In this document: one piece after another, positions 38,800 to 49,080 of the stretch
Layout: every line of letters starts with the position of its first letter
Numbering within the stretch: position 1 is the stretch's first letter
Source: Caballeronia sp. Lep1P3
Lineage (GTDB): Bacteria > Pseudomonadota > Gammaproteobacteria > Burkholderiales > Burkholderiaceae
Direction: 5' to 3'
Assembly: GCF_022879595.1 (NCBI RefSeq)
Contig: NZ_CP084265.1
Span: 2,728,001-2,792,000, forward strand
Length of the DNA stretch: 64,000 bases
Program-made: the position numbers and the translations under genes
The notes under the pieces: model-generated
The model's input: only the letters and a program-made list of their open reading frames with translations
The model's database searches: none
What the model was told of the DNA's origin: nothing

Positions 38800-39234
38800 T
38801 TAGTGTTGGCCGAACGCCTGATTCAGCTCGTTGCGGATGGCTTCGCGCAGCAGCGTCGCCTGCGCGCGGCGCTTCGAAAGCTGCGCTTCCGAGACGGTGC
38901 GCTGACGCGGCGCCCAGATCGGCAGCGGAAAACGGGAATCGTTGGAAAAGCGCGGAATGACGTGCCAGTGGACGTGCGGCACCTGATTGCCCAGGCTCGC
39001 CAGATTGATTTTTTCGGGTACGAGCACGCGACGCATCGCGCGTTCGACGCCGTTGACAGCGCTCATCACCCGCGCGCGGTCGGCATCGGATAAATCCGAC
39101 ATTTCCGCGATATGCGCGCCCCAGATCACGCGGCACAAGCCCGGCCAGTCCGCCTCATCGGCGAGGACGACGCGCAACGCGTCGTCCGACCAGAGCACTT
39201 CGCCGCCGTCTTCACGGCAAAACACACAATCCAT
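38800..39234 (-). CDS. HIT family protein
   Basis: A 144-residue histidine-triad nucleotide hydrolase or transferase. The triad is HVHWHVIPR (H86, H88, H90). An N-terminal CVFC pair could bind zinc. Substrate unknown; such proteins cleave AMP-linked compounds. 20 bases upstream of the DUF971 gene. Confidence 0.9.
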   Translation of the reverse strand: MDCVFCREDGGEVLWSDDALRVVLADEADWPGLCRVIWGAHIAEMSDLSDADRARVMSAVNGVERAMRRVLVPEKINLASLGNQVPHVHWHVIPRFSNDSRFPLPIWAPRQRTVSEAQLSKRRAQATLLREAIRNELNQAFGQH

Positions 39235-39270
39235 CTCGAACCTCTAGCGAATCAAACCTCGATTTCGCTA

Positions 39271-42200
39271 TTACACCAGCACGCGCTCGATACCGCCATT
39301 GTTCGCGCGTTCGACGTACTGTTCCATCCAATTCTCGCCGAGCACCTTGCGCGCCATTTCCACGACGATATAGTCCGCCTCCACATTGGCGTCCTCGTTG
39401 TAGCGCGAGAGTCCCTGCAGGCAGGACGGGCAGCTCGTCAGGATCTTGACGTCCGTGCCGCTGGTCTGCGCGCCGTCGCCGGCCGAAAGCACCGAGCCGG
39501 GCGCCGCGCCCGCCGCGCCCGCGGACGCGTTCATCGGATTGATCGCGTTCGAGCCCGCAACCGCCGTGAGCGCAATGCCGCGCAGGTTCGCCGCGCCCTT
39601 GCGCACTTCCTCTTCCTTGCGAAAGCGCACTTGCGTCGCGATATCCGGCCGCGTCACCGCGAACGTGCCCGATTCGCCGCAGCAGCGATCGTTCTTCTGA
39701 ATCTTGTAGCCGTCGTGCTGCGAGCCCATCAGATCGTTGACGAGCTTGACCGGGTCGATCGTCTTGATCGGCGAGTGACATGGATCGTGATACATGTAGC
39801 GCGTGCCTTTCACGCCTTCCAGCCTGATGTTTTTCTCCAGCAGGAATTCGTGAATGTCGATGATCCGGCAGCCGGGGAAAATCTTCTCGAATTCATAGCC
39901 CGCGAGCTGGTCGTAGCACGTTCCGCACGACACGACGACGGTCTTGATGTCGAGATAGTTCAGCGTATTGGCGACGCGATGGAACAGCACGCGGTTGTCC
40001 GTGACGATCTTCTCGGCCTTGTCGTACTGGCCCGCGCCGCGCTGCGGATAGCCGCAGCAGAGATAACCCGGCGGCAGCACGGTTTGCACGCCCGCTTCCC
40101 AGAGCATCGCCTGCGTCGCGAGGCCGACTTGCGAGAAAAGACGCTCCGAGCCGCAACCGGGGAAATAGAACACGGCTTCCGAATCGACGGTCGTCGTTTT
40201 CGGGTTGCGGATGATCGGAACGATCTTGTTGTCCTCGATATCCAGCAGCGCGCGCGCCGTTTTCTTCGGCAGATTGCCCGGCATCTTCTTGTTGACGAAG
40301 TGAATCACCTGCTGCACGACGGGCGGCTTGCCGGTCGTCGCGGGCGGATGCGCCGTCTGCTTCTTGACGAGCTTCTTCAGCACTTCGGTGCCGAGGCGCT
40401 GCGCCTTGTAGCCGACGCCCATCATCGCGGTGCGCGCGAGGTTGATGGTCTGCGGATTCGTCGCGTTGAGGAAGAACATGCCCGCCGCGTTGCCCGCGTT
40501 GAACTTCTTCTTGCCCATCTTGCGCAACAGGTTGCGCATGTTCATCGACACGTCGCCGAAATCGATCTTCACCGGGCACGGCGTCGCGCATTTGTGACAG
40601 ACCGTGCAATGGTCGGCCACGTCGTTGAACTCGTCCCAATGCTTGATCGACACACCGCGGCGCGTCTGCTCTTCGTAGAGAAACGCCTCGACGAGCAGCG
40701 ATGTCGCGAGAATCTTGTTGCGCGGGCTATAGAGCAGGTTCGCGCGCGGGACGTGCGTCGCGCACACCGGCTTGCACTTGCCGCAGCGCAGGCAGTCCTT
40801 GATGGAATCGGAGATCGCGCCGATATCCGACTGCTGCATGATGATGGACTCGTAGCCCATCAGCCCGAACGACGGCGTGTACGCGTTGCGCAGGTCCGCG
40901 CCTTCGAGCAGCTTGCCCGCGTTGAAACGCCCTTGCGGGTCCACGCGCTTCTTGTACGCGCGGAAATCGCCGATTTCCTCGTCCGTCAGAAATTCGAGCT
41001 TCGTGATGCCGATGCCGTGCTCGCCGGAAATCACGCCGTCCAGCGAACGCGCGAGCTTCATGATGCGCGCGACCGCGTGGTGCGCGTCCTGCAGCATCTC
41101 GTAGTTGTCGGAGTTGACGGGAATGTTCGTGTGGACGTTGCCATCGCCCGCGTGCATGTGGAGCGCGACGAACACGCGCCCGCGCAGCACTTGCTTGTGG
41201 ATGGCCTGCGCTTCGTCGAGGATCGGCTTGAATTCGCCGCCGTTGAAAATCTGGCGCAGTTCCGCGCGAATCTCCTGCTTCCACGAAATGCGCAGCGTGC
41301 GGTCCTGCGCGAGATGGAACACGTTGGCGTCCGGCTGCGCGTCCACGCGATCGGCGAACTTCTCCGCGAACGCCTCGTAACCGAGCGTCACGAGATAGTG
41401 CTGCGCCTCGCGCAATGGCATGTCGAGCTTCTCGCCGACGAACGTCCAGCGTCCGCGCACGCGCTTGAGCAAGTCGAGCGCCTGCTGCACACGGTCTTCC
41501 AGCAATTCGGCGCTGGGAATCTCGTTGGCGTCGTCGCTCTTGCCGAGCGGCAGCTTGCCGTTGCGGAAGAACGTTTCGAGCGCGTCGAGCAGTTGCAGCT
41601 TGTTCTTGATCGACAGTTCGATGTTGATGCGCTCGATGCCGTCCGTGTACTCGCCCATGCGATTGAGCGGAATCACGACGTCTTCGTTGATCTTGAACGC
41701 GTTCGTGTGCTTCGCGATCGCCGCCGTGCGCGAGCGGTCGAGCCAGAAGCGCTTGCGCGCCTCGGCGCTCACCGCGACGAAGCCTTCGCCGCTCTTGCCG
41801 TTCGCCATGCGCACGACTTCGGACGTGGCGGCGGCGACGGCATCGGCGTCATTGCCGACGATGTCGCCTATCAGCACCATCTTCGGAAACGCGTTGCGCT
41901 TGCTTTTCGTCGCGTAACCGACCGCGCGCAGATAGCGCTCGTCGAGATGCTCGAGGCCCGCGAGAATCGCGCCGCCCTCTTTCGACGTTTCGAACAGATA
42001 GTCCTTGATCTCGACGATGCTCGGAATCGCGTCGCGCGCCTGGCCGAAAAATTCGAGGCAGACAGTGCGGGTGTGCGCGGGCATCTTGTGCAGAATCCAG
42101 CGCGCGGACGTGATGAGCCCGTCGCAGCCTTCCTTCTGCACGCCTGGCAGACCGGACAGAAACTTGTCGGTCACGTCCTTGCCGAGCCCTTCCTTGCGGA

Positions 42201-43365
42201 ACGTGCGGCCAGCGATATCGAGGCTTTCCGTGCGAATGAGCTTCTCGCCCGGCGCGCGGTTGCCGTCGAACCAGTCGAGCCGGAAACGCGCCACTTCGAT
42301 GTCGTGAATCTTGCCGAGATTGTGTTCGAGACGCGTGACTTCGAGCCAGTTGCCTTCGGGATCGACCATGCGCCACCACGCGAGATTGTCGAGCGCCGTG
42401 CCCCACAACACCGCTTTCTTGCCGCCCGCGTTCATCGCCACGTTTCCGCCGACGCACGACGCATCGAGCGATGTCGGGTCCACCGCGAACACGAAGCCCG
42501 CCTGCTCCGCCGCTTCCGTGACGCGCCGCGTGACGACGCCCGCGCCGGAAAGAATTGTCGCGACCTTCTGCTCGACGCCCGGCAGGTTCGTCATTTCGAC
42601 AGGCCCGAGCTGCTCCAGCTTTTCCGTGTTGATGACCGCCGCGAACGGCGTGAGCGGAATCGCGCCGCCCGTGTAGCCGGTGCCGCCGCCGCGCGGAATC
42701 ACGGTCAGGCCCAGTTCGAAACACGCCTTGATGAGACCGGCGATTTCCGCTTCCGTATCCGGCGTCAGCACGACGAACGGATATTCCACGCGCCAGTCGG
42801 TCGCGTCCGTCACATGAGACACGCGCGCGAGGCCGTCGAAGCGGATGTTGTCCTTCTGCGTCTGTCTGCCGAGCACGCGCGACGCGCGGCGGCGCAAATC
42901 CGCCATGCGGCCGAATTCGGAGGCGAAGTCGTCGACGGCGCGGCGCGCAGCGGCGATCAGCAACTGCACGCGCTGCGCGCGCTCGCGGCTGCCGGCTTCC
43001 TCGCCGTGCGCGGAAAGATCGGCGCTGCGGCGCTTTTCGATTTCCGTCAGACGGTGATTCAGCGCTTCGACGAGCATCGCGCGGCGCTTCGGATTGTCGA
43101 GCAGGTCGTCCTGCAGATACGGATTGCGGCGCACGGCCCAGATATCGCCGAGCACTTCGTACAGCATGCGCGCCGAGCGGCCGGTGCGGCGCTCGCCGCG
43201 CAGTTCGTCGAGCGCGGCCCACGCTTCGTCGCCGAGCAGCCGCATGACGATTTCGCGATCGGAAAACGACGTGTAGTTATAGGGAATTTCGCGCAGACGG
43301 GGCTCGACATCGAGCGCCAAGGCGGCATGGGCGCCGTTCGGATCGAAGGCTTGAGGTGCGTTCAT
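39271..43365 (-). CDS. Giant FAD-linked/Fe-S oxidoreductase (GlcD-type with DUF3683)
   Basis: A 1364-residue cytoplasmic dehydrogenase. N-terminal DUF3683-like domain (about 1-165), then FAD-binding domain with [15 protein letters not shown] (224-238) and [24 protein letters not shown]-oxidase C-terminal domain with [10 protein letters not shown] and GEHGIG (781-786). Two 4Fe-4S sites follow, [11 protein letters not shown] (858-868) and [11 protein letters not shown] (920-930). Two cysteine-rich CCG-type domains end it (C1071, CC1103, C1147/C1150, C1196, CC1228). Composition is that of YdiJ/D-2-hydroxyglutarate dehydrogenase-like proteins, but longer. Substrate is probably a 2-hydroxyacid; not proven. 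Confidence 0.87.
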   Translation of the reverse strand: MNAPQAFDPNGAHAALALDVEPRLREIPYNYTSFSDREIVMRLLGDEAWAALDELRGERRTGRSARMLYEVLGDIWAVRRNPYLQDDLLDNPKRRAMLVEALNHRLTEIEKRRSADLSAHGEEAGSRERAQRVQLLIAAARRAVDDFASEFGRMADLRRRASRVLGRQTQKDNIRFDGLARVSHVTDATDWRVEYPFVVLTPDTEAEIAGLIKACFELGLTVIPRGGGTGYTGGAIPLTPFAAVINTEKLEQLGPVEMTNLPGVEQKVATILSGAGVVTRRVTEAAEQAGFVFAVDPTSLDASCVGGNVAMNAGGKKAVLWGTALDNLAWWRMVDPEGNWLEVTRLEHNLGKIHDIEVARFRLDWFDGNRAPGEKLIRTESLDIAGRTFRKEGLGKDVTDKFLSGLPGVQKEGCDGLITSARWILHKMPAHTRTVCLEFFGQARDAIPSIVEIKDYLFETSKEGGAILAGLEHLDERYLRAVGYATKSKRNAFPKMVLIGDIVGNDADAVAAATSEVVRMANGKSGEGFVAVSAEARKRFWLDRSRTAAIAKHTNAFKINEDVVIPLNRMGEYTDGIERINIELSIKNKLQLLDALETFFRNGKLPLGKSDDANEIPSAELLEDRVQQALDLLKRVRGRWTFVGEKLDMPLREAQHYLVTLGYEAFAEKFADRVDAQPDANVFHLAQDRTLRISWKQEIRAELRQIFNGGEFKPILDEAQAIHKQVLRGRVFVALHMHAGDGNVHTNIPVNSDNYEMLQDAHHAVARIMKLARSLDGVISGEHGIGITKLEFLTDEEIGDFRAYKKRVDPQGRFNAGKLLEGADLRNAYTPSFGLMGYESIIMQQSDIGAISDSIKDCLRCGKCKPVCATHVPRANLLYSPRNKILATSLLVEAFLYEEQTRRGVSIKHWDEFNDVADHCTVCHKCATPCPVKIDFGDVSMNMRNLLRKMGKKKFNAGNAAGMFFLNATNPQTINLARTAMMGVGYKAQRLGTEVLKKLVKKQTAHPPATTGKPPVVQQVIHFVNKKMPGNLPKKTARALLDIEDNKIVPIIRNPKTTTVDSEAVFYFPGCGSERLFSQVGLATQAMLWEAGVQTVLPPGYLCCGYPQRGAGQYDKAEKIVTDNRVLFHRVANTLNYLDIKTVVVSCGTCYDQLAGYEFEKIFPGCRIIDIHEFLLEKNIRLEGVKGTRYMYHDPCHSPIKTIDPVKLVNDLMGSQHDGYKIQKNDRCCGESGTFAVTRPDIATQVRFRKEEEVRKGAANLRGIALTAVAGSNAINPMNASAGAAGAAPGSVLSAGDGAQTSGTDVKILTSCPSCLQGLSRYNEDANVEADYIVVEMARKVLGENWMEQYVERANNGGIERVLV

Positions 43366-43878
43366 GTTCGACGGTTCGGTGTATCGGCGCGCGCAGTGCG
43401 AAGCGCAAACGCCGACGATGCGCGGGGGGGCGCAGATTTTCGATTGAGACTTTTCTTTGCGAAGGCGGGCGATTCGTTGCGCAAGGCCACGCTCACGGCG
43501 ACGCCTTCGATGTGCCCGAGATCAGCGCCACGATCGCGCATGGCGCGCGTGCCGCTCGCCCGCGGCGTGATGCTCGCGGGGGACGTGCGCCAGGAAATCG
43601 ATCCGAAGCTGCCGGTGCATCTGCCGATCCTGATTGCTGATTCGTAAAAGGAAATTCTAACCCATCGCGAAAATCGCCGTTGCCGGCCGCCAGCACGACA
43701 AAGGGCCTTTCGCGCGCCCGTTTCGCCGCAGTTTGATGCTTTTGCGCGCTTTTCCTTATCCGACTGGTCGGTCTGCCCCGCGCCGGACCGCGCGAAGCCG
43801 GGAAAGTGCCTCTTTGCGGCTATCATTGATGGTTTCGCCCCGAAAAAGCGCAGCCGGTCTGCGTGACGAGTCCTCCGC
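43366..43878. other. 513-base intergenic region between the large oxidoreductase gene and ilvA
   Basis: It must contain the promoters of both divergent genes; no near-consensus pair stands out. A run of seven Gs lies at 43424-43430. On the plus strand, about 43465-43647, short stretches in two frames read as plausible protein ([22 protein letters not shown], then GDVRQEIDPKLPVHLPILI ending at a stop). This may be a frameshifted gene remnant that I cannot identify. Confidence 0.35.
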
Positions 43879-45402
43879 ATGAACCATCCCGACTATCTGA
43901 AGAAAGTGCTGACCGCGCGCGTCTACGATGTCGCGCGCGAAACCGAGCTCGAACCCGCGCGCAATCTGTCGGCGCGCCTGCGCAATTCCGTGTACCTCAA
44001 GCGCGAAGACAACCAGCCGGTGTTCTCGTTCAAGATTCGCGGCGCCTACAACAAGATGGCGAACCTGCCCGCGGACGTGCTGGCGCGCGGCGTCATCACG
44101 GCGTCGGCGGGCAATCACGCGCAGGGCGTCGCACTGTCGGCGGCGCGGCTCGGCTGCCGCGCGGTCATCGCGGTGCCGACGACCACGCCGCAGGTCAAAA
44201 TCGACGCGATCCGCACGCACGGCGGCCCGACGGTCGAAGTGGTGCTCGCGGGCGAATCGTATAGCGACGCCTACGCGCGCGCCGTCGAGCTTCAGCAAGA
44301 GCGCGGCCTCACGTTCGTGCATCCGTTCGACGATCCCGACGTGATCGCGGGTCAAGGCACCGTCGCGATGGAGATTCTGCGTCAGCATCAGGGCCCGATT
44401 CACGCGATCTTCGTGCCGATCGGCGGCGGCGGGCTCGCGGCGGGCGTCGCGGCCTACGTGAAGGCGGTGCGCCCGGAAATCAGGGTGATCGGCGTGCAGA
44501 CCGAGGATTCGTGCGCGATGGCGCGTTCCGTGAAAGCCGGCGAGCGCGTGACGCTTTCGGACGTGGGCCTCTTTTCGGACGGCACGGCGGTGAAACTCGT
44601 CGGCGAGGAGACGTTCCGCCTTTGCCACGAATTGCTCGACGACGTGCTGACCGTCGATACCGACGCGCTCTGCGCCGCGATCAAGGACGTCTTTCAGGAC
44701 ACGCGCAGCGTGCTGGAGCCGGCCGGCTCGCTCGCGGTCGCGGGTGCGAAGCTCTACGCGGAGCGCGAGGACATCGAAGGCGAGACGCTCGTCGCCGTGA
44801 CGTCGGGCGCGAACATGAACTTCGACCGCATGCGCTTCGTCGCGGAGCGCGCGGAAGTCGGCGAGGCGCGCGAGGCTGTGTTCGCCGTGACGATTCCCGA
44901 AGAGCGCGGCAGCTTCAAGCGCTTTTGCGAACTCGTCGGCACGCGCAGCGTCACCGAGTTCAACTACCGGATCGCGGATGCGCGCGCCGCGCATATCTTC
45001 GTCGGCGTGCAGATCAAGTCGCGCAAGGAAACGGCGCAGATGATGTCCGCGTTCATCGAGCATGGCTTCGCCACCGTGGACCTCTCGCACGACGAACTCT
45101 CGAAGCAGCACATCCGCTATATGGTGGGCGGCCATTCGCCGCTCGCGCAGGACGAGCGCCTCTTGCGCTTCGAGTTTCCCGAGCGGCCCGGCGCGCTGAT
45201 GAAGTTCCTCTCGTCGATGGCGCCGGAATGGAACATCAGCCTCTTCCACTATCGCAATCAGGGCGCGGATTACAGCTCGATTCTCGTCGGCATTCAGGTG
45301 CCGCAGTCGGACAACGCGGAATTCGAGCGCTTTCTCGCGACGCTCGGCTATCCGTGGTGGGACGAGCAGGCGAACCCGGTGTACAAGCTCTTTCTGGCTT
45401 GA
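43879..45402 (+). CDS. ilvA: Threonine ammonia-lyase, biosynthetic
   Basis: PLP enzyme making 2-oxobutyrate from threonine, first step of isoleucine synthesis. It has 507 residues. The PLP lysine is in SFKIRGAYNKM (K52); TASAGNHAQGVAL and the PIGGGGLAAGVAAY phosphate loop follow. Two ACT-like regulatory domains make up the C-terminal third, the arrangement of isoleucine-inhibited enzymes. The 5'-nucleotidase gene begins 5 bases after the stop. Confidence 0.95.
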   Translation: MNHPDYLKKVLTARVYDVARETELEPARNLSARLRNSVYLKREDNQPVFSFKIRGAYNKMANLPADVLARGVITASAGNHAQGVALSAARLGCRAVIAVPTTTPQVKIDAIRTHGGPTVEVVLAGESYSDAYARAVELQQERGLTFVHPFDDPDVIAGQGTVAMEILRQHQGPIHAIFVPIGGGGLAAGVAAYVKAVRPEIRVIGVQTEDSCAMARSVKAGERVTLSDVGLFSDGTAVKLVGEETFRLCHELLDDVLTVDTDALCAAIKDVFQDTRSVLEPAGSLAVAGAKLYAEREDIEGETLVAVTSGANMNFDRMRFVAERAEVGEAREAVFAVTIPEERGSFKRFCELVGTRSVTEFNYRIADARAAHIFVGVQIKSRKETAQMMSAFIEHGFATVDLSHDELSKQHIRYMVGGHSPLAQDERLLRFEFPERPGALMKFLSSMAPEWNISLFHYRNQGADYSSILVGIQVPQSDNAEFERFLATLGYPWWDEQANPVYKLFLA

Positions 45403-45407
45403 GAGCG

Positions 45408-46319
45408 ATGGCCTTCACGCTCGAAGACAAGCTCGTCGTCGCGATTTCGTCGCGCGCGCTCTTCGACTTCGAAGAAGAGAATCGCGTCTACGAAACCGGC
45501 GACCTCGCGCAGTACGAGGCGCTGCAACGCTCGCGCCTCGACAAGCCCGCGAAGCCGGGCGTCGCGTTCGGGCTGATCCGCAAGCTGCTTGCGCTCAATG
45601 CCGACGAACAGCGCGTCGAAGTGGTGATTCTCTCGCGCAGCGATCCGATCAGCGGCCTGCGTGCGTTTCATTCGTGCCGCGAGCATGGACTTGCCATCGA
45701 GCGCGGCGTGTTCACGCGCGGGCGCTCGCCGTTTGCGTACTTGAAACCGCTCTGTGCATCGCTATTTCTGTCGGCGAATCCGGAGGACGTGCGCGCCGCG
45801 CTCGCCGCCGGTTTTCCGGCGGCGCGCGTGCTGCCGGAAACGCCGCGTGCGGCGTCCCGTTATGCCGATGAAATCCGCATCGCGTTCGACGGCGACGCCG
45901 TGCTTTTTTCCGACGAAGCCGAGCGCGTATTTCAGGCCGACGGTTTGTCGGCGTTCGTCGGCCACGAAACCGACAAGCGCGATCTGCCGCTCCCCGGCGG
46001 GCCGCTCAAGCCGCTGCTCGCGGCGCTGAACAAGCTGCAACGCATCGCCGACGACAACGAGAAGGCGTCGTCGATGCATATCCGCACCGCGCTCGTCACG
46101 GCGCGCTCCGCTCCCGCGCACGAACGCGCGATCCGGACGCTGATGGCGTGGGACATCGAAATCGACGAAGCGATGTTTCTGGGCGGGCTGGACAAGGGCG
46201 AATTCCTGCGCGAATTCGAGCCCGACTTTTTCTTCGACGACCAAATCCGCCACTGCGAATCCGCTCGCGTCGTGACTGCGACGGGGCACGTTCTCAGCGG
46301 CATAGCGAACGCATCATGA
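45408..46319 (+). CDS. 5'-Nucleotidase (cytosolic type)
   Basis: A 303-residue protein of the 5'-nucleotidase family related to eukaryotic cytosolic 5'-nucleotidase 1. Family blocks are [40 protein letters not shown] and [35 protein letters not shown] is near the C terminus. It likely dephosphorylates nucleoside monophosphates. ATG lies 5 bases after ilvA, and its stop overlaps the queF start (ATGA), so it is coupled to queF. Confidence 0.87.
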   Translation: MAFTLEDKLVVAISSRALFDFEEENRVYETGDLAQYEALQRSRLDKPAKPGVAFGLIRKLLALNADEQRVEVVILSRSDPISGLRAFHSCREHGLAIERGVFTRGRSPFAYLKPLCASLFLSANPEDVRAALAAGFPAARVLPETPRAASRYADEIRIAFDGDAVLFSDEAERVFQADGLSAFVGHETDKRDLPLPGGPLKPLLAALNKLQRIADDNEKASSMHIRTALVTARSAPAHERAIRTLMAWDIEIDEAMFLGGLDKGEFLREFEPDFFFDDQIRHCESARVVTATGHVLSGIANAS

Positions 46320-47140
46320 CACCCGAACAATCTCCGCTCGGCAAGGCCGTCAACTACACCGAACAGTACGATTCCTCGCTGCTCTTTCCGATCGACCGCA
46401 AGCGCGCCCGCGATTCGATCGGCGTTCCCGCGCGGCTGCCGTTCTTCGGCACCGACATCTGGAACGCCTACGAGCTTTCATGGCTCAACCGCAACGGCAA
46501 GCCGCAACTCGCGGTCGCGACGTTCTTCGTGTCGGCGGATTCGCCCAATATCGTCGAATCGAAGTCCTTCAAGCTGTATCTCGGCTCGTTCGCGCAGACG
46601 CGGTTCGCTTCCATCGACGATGTGCGCGCCGCCATCAAACGTGATGTTTCGGCTGTTTGCGGCGCGACGGTATCGGTGCAACTGACCGCGCCCGCCGACT
46701 TCGGCAAGCTGAAGATGGAGGAATTCGACGGCTTGTCGCTCGACCGGCTCGATCTCGATTGCGACGTGTATTCGCCGGACCCGGCGTTGCTTTCGGCGTC
46801 GCACGACGAAGCGCCCATCGACGAGACGCTCTTTTCCAACCTGCTGAAATCGAATTGCCCGGTGACGGGCCAGCCGGACTGGGGCAGCGTGCAGATTCGC
46901 TATTACGGCGGGCAGATCGATCACGCGGGATTGCTGCGGTATATCGTGTCGTACCGCGAGCACACCGGCTTCCACGAGCAATGCGTCGAGCGCATCTTCA
47001 TGGACATCATGCGCGAATGCAAACCGGAGCGGCTCGCGGTCTATGCGCGTTATACGCGGCGCGGCGGACTGGATATCAATCCGTTTCGCACGAACTTCAA
47101 TTTGCCGATGCCCGATAACGCGCGCCTCGCGCGGCAGTGA
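46316..47140 (+). CDS. queF: NADPH-dependent preQ0 reductase QueF
   Basis: Reduces 7-cyano-7-deazaguanine to preQ1 in queuosine synthesis. It has 274 residues, the long two-domain type. Catalytic cysteine and aspartate are in [12 protein letters not shown] (C181, D188), the NADPH motif is ESKSFKLYL (E81), and the C-terminal [13 protein letters not shown] is typical. ATG overlaps the 5'-nucleotidase stop. Other queuosine genes are not in the window. Confidence 0.95.
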   Translation: MTPEQSPLGKAVNYTEQYDSSLLFPIDRKRARDSIGVPARLPFFGTDIWNAYELSWLNRNGKPQLAVATFFVSADSPNIVESKSFKLYLGSFAQTRFASIDDVRAAIKRDVSAVCGATVSVQLTAPADFGKLKMEEFDGLSLDRLDLDCDVYSPDPALLSASHDEAPIDETLFSNLLKSNCPVTGQPDWGSVQIRYYGGQIDHAGLLRYIVSYREHTGFHEQCVERIFMDIMRECKPERLAVYARYTRRGGLDINPFRTNFNLPMPDNARLARQ

Positions 47141-47145
47141 TGGCA

Positions 47146-47169
47146 GGCGGCTTCGCACGCGAAGCCGCC
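47146..47169. terminator. Hairpin between queF and the RidA gene
   Basis: Perfect 11-base arms (47146-47156 with 47159-47169) with a 2-base loop, lying between converging genes. No T-run follows on either strand, so termination is plausible but not certain. Confidence 0.5.
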
Positions 47170-47182
47170 CGAATGAGCGGAA

Positions 47183-47569
47183 TCAGGCCGAAGGCTTCTT
47201 ATAAGCGACGCAGTCGACCTCGACCTTGCAGTCGATCACCATCGACGACACCACGCATGCCCGCGCTGGCGGATTCGCGCCGAAGTACTCCTTGAACACC
47301 TTGTTGAACGAAGCGAAGTCGCGCGGATCGTCCAGCCACACGCCACAGCGCACCACATGCTCGGTGCCGTAGCCCGCTTCCTCGAGAATGGCGATCACGT
47401 TCTGAATCGTCTTGTGCGATTGCTCGACGATGCCGCCGTTGATCACCTCGCCGTCCTGCATCGGCGTCTGGCCCGACACGAAGAGCCAGCCATCGGCCTC
47501 GACCGCGCGTGCGAACGGCATATGCGCGCCGCCTTGCCCCTTGCCGCCTTCCACGCCATAACGCTTCAT
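47183..47569 (-). CDS. RidA family (reactive intermediate deaminase) protein
   Basis: A 128-residue YjgF/RidA-fold trimer subunit. It typically hydrolyses enamine/imine intermediates such as 2-aminoacrylate to keto acids and ammonia. The conserved arginine in PPARACVVSSM (R103) that binds the carboxylate is present, with LFVSGQTPMQDGEV at the N-terminal side. GGAG precedes the ATG. Last gene of the rpiR-type/deacylase operon, 30 bases after the deacylase. Confidence 0.88.
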   Translation of the reverse strand: MKRYGVEGGKGQGGAHMPFARAVEADGWLFVSGQTPMQDGEVINGGIVEQSHKTIQNVIAILEEAGYGTEHVVRCGVWLDDPRDFASFNKVFKEYFGANPPARACVVSSMVIDCKVEVDCVAYKKPSA

Positions 47570-47599
47570 CTTTTCACTCCTTTCTAACGCAACAAGTCT

Positions 47600-49078
47600 T
47601 CAAAACGCGCCGGCTGCATCGAGCTTCGATGCCGCGCCGCGCGCCACGAAACGTCCCGCGCGCGCGCCGGTCACGGCCGCCTCGCGATACGTCAAAACGC
47701 CATTCACCCAGACCGCGTCGATGCCGTCGGCCGCTTGCTGCGGCTTCGCGAACGTCGCGGCATCGCGCACGCGCTCGGGATCGAATACGACCAGATCCGC
47801 GTGATAGCCCACCTTCACTTCGCCCCGCTCGGCCAGCCCGAAACGCCGCGCCGACAGGCTCGTCATCTTGCGCACCGCCTCTTCGAGCGTGATGAGCGCC
47901 GTATCGCGCGCATAGTGGCCGAGCACGCGCGGAAACGCGCCCCACAAGCGCGGATGCGGCAGCGGATCGTTGGGCAGGCCATCGGAGCCGACCATCGTCG
48001 CGGGATGCGAGAGGATGCGCCGCACGTCGTCCTCCGACATGTTGTGATACACCGCGCCCGCCGGCTGCAAACGCCTCGCGGCGTCCTGCTGGCTCACGTT
48101 CCATTCAGCCGCGACCTCGCGAATCAGCTTGCCCGCCATTTCGGGATGCGGCTCCGACCACGTAATCGTGATGTCGATATCGCCCGTCACCTGCTTCAAA
48201 TCCAGCGTCGATGAACTTCGGTTGTACGGATAGCAGTCGCAGCCGACGGGCTGTCCGTCGCGCACCGTCTCCAGCGATTTCAGCACGTCCACGCTGCGCC
48301 CCCAGTTCGACGGCCCCGCACACTTCAGATGCGAAATCACCACCGGCACGCGCGCATGACGGCCCACGCGATACGCCTCGTCCATCGCATCGAGGATTGC
48401 GTCGAATTCGGTGCGCATGTGCGTCGTGTAGAGCGCGCCCGCTTTGCCGAGCGGTTCGGCCAGCGCCTGCACTTCCTCGGGAGGCGCATTGAACGCCGAT
48501 CCATACGCGAGCCCGCTCGACAAGCCGAGCGCGCCGTTGGCGAGCGCTTCTTCCAGTTGCGCGCGCATGCCGGCGACTTCGTCGGCGCTCGCGGCGCGAT
48601 CGAGCCGGTCCATGTGATTGCTGCGCAGCGCCGTGTGGCCGATCAGCGCGCCGACGTTCACGGCCGGGCGCGCGTCGTTGACGGCATCGACATAGGCGGC
48701 GAAGGTCGGGTACTTGAACGCGGCGGAATCGCCGAGCAGGTTCATCGGGTCGGGCGGATCGCCCTTCAACGTCACGGGCGACGCGCTGATTCCGCAATTG
48801 CCGACGATCACCGTCGTCACGCCCTGCGTGATCTTCGGCATCATCTGCGGCGAGCGGATGACGTGCGTGTCGTCGTGCGTGTGCACGTCGATGAAACCGG
48901 GCGCGAGCACCTTCCCGCGCGCGTCGAACACGTCGCCTGCGCGCCAGTGCGACAAGCCGCCCGGCGCGGCGATCGCGACGATGCGCCCGTCGCGCACCGC
49001 GACATCGCGCTCGACGGCGGGGGCGCCCGTGCCATCGATCACGCGCGCGCCGACGATCAACGTATCAGCCGTTTCCAT
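47600..49078 (-). CDS. N-acyl-D-amino-acid deacylase
   Basis: Zinc amidohydrolase releasing free D-amino acids from N-acyl-D-amino acids. It has 492 residues; metal and catalytic residues match the Alcaligenes D-aminoacylase pattern: HTHDD (H66, H68), GNCGIS (C95), TTHMRTE (H220), ISHLKCAG (H250) and the acidic GSDGLPND. ATG 49078 begins just after the regulator's stop (2-base gap). The frame is open far upstream but that is the regulator gene read in another frame. No signal peptide, so it is cytoplasmic. Confidence 0.92.
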   Translation of the reverse strand: METADTLIVGARVIDGTGAPAVERDVAVRDGRIVAIAAPGGLSHWRAGDVFDARGKVLAPGFIDVHTHDDTHVIRSPQMMPKITQGVTTVIVGNCGISASPVTLKGDPPDPMNLLGDSAAFKYPTFAAYVDAVNDARPAVNVGALIGHTALRSNHMDRLDRAASADEVAGMRAQLEEALANGALGLSSGLAYGSAFNAPPEEVQALAEPLGKAGALYTTHMRTEFDAILDAMDEAYRVGRHARVPVVISHLKCAGPSNWGRSVDVLKSLETVRDGQPVGCDCYPYNRSSSTLDLKQVTGDIDITITWSEPHPEMAGKLIREVAAEWNVSQQDAARRLQPAGAVYHNMSEDDVRRILSHPATMVGSDGLPNDPLPHPRLWGAFPRVLGHYARDTALITLEEAVRKMTSLSARRFGLAERGEVKVGYHADLVVFDPERVRDAATFAKPQQAADGIDAVWVNGVLTYREAAVTGARAGRFVARGAASKLDAAGAF

Positions 49079-49080
49079 GA

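Noticed and set aside
43424..43430. Run of seven Gs as a phase-variable tract
   Set aside because: Seven bases in a GC-rich intergenic region, not inside a gene or between promoter elements; no evidence of slippage.
39112..43647. Very long open frame on the plus strand across the large oxidoreductase gene
   Set aside because: It is antisense to a gene with full domain content; composition is the Arg/Ala/His-rich kind expected from the third-position GC of the other strand.
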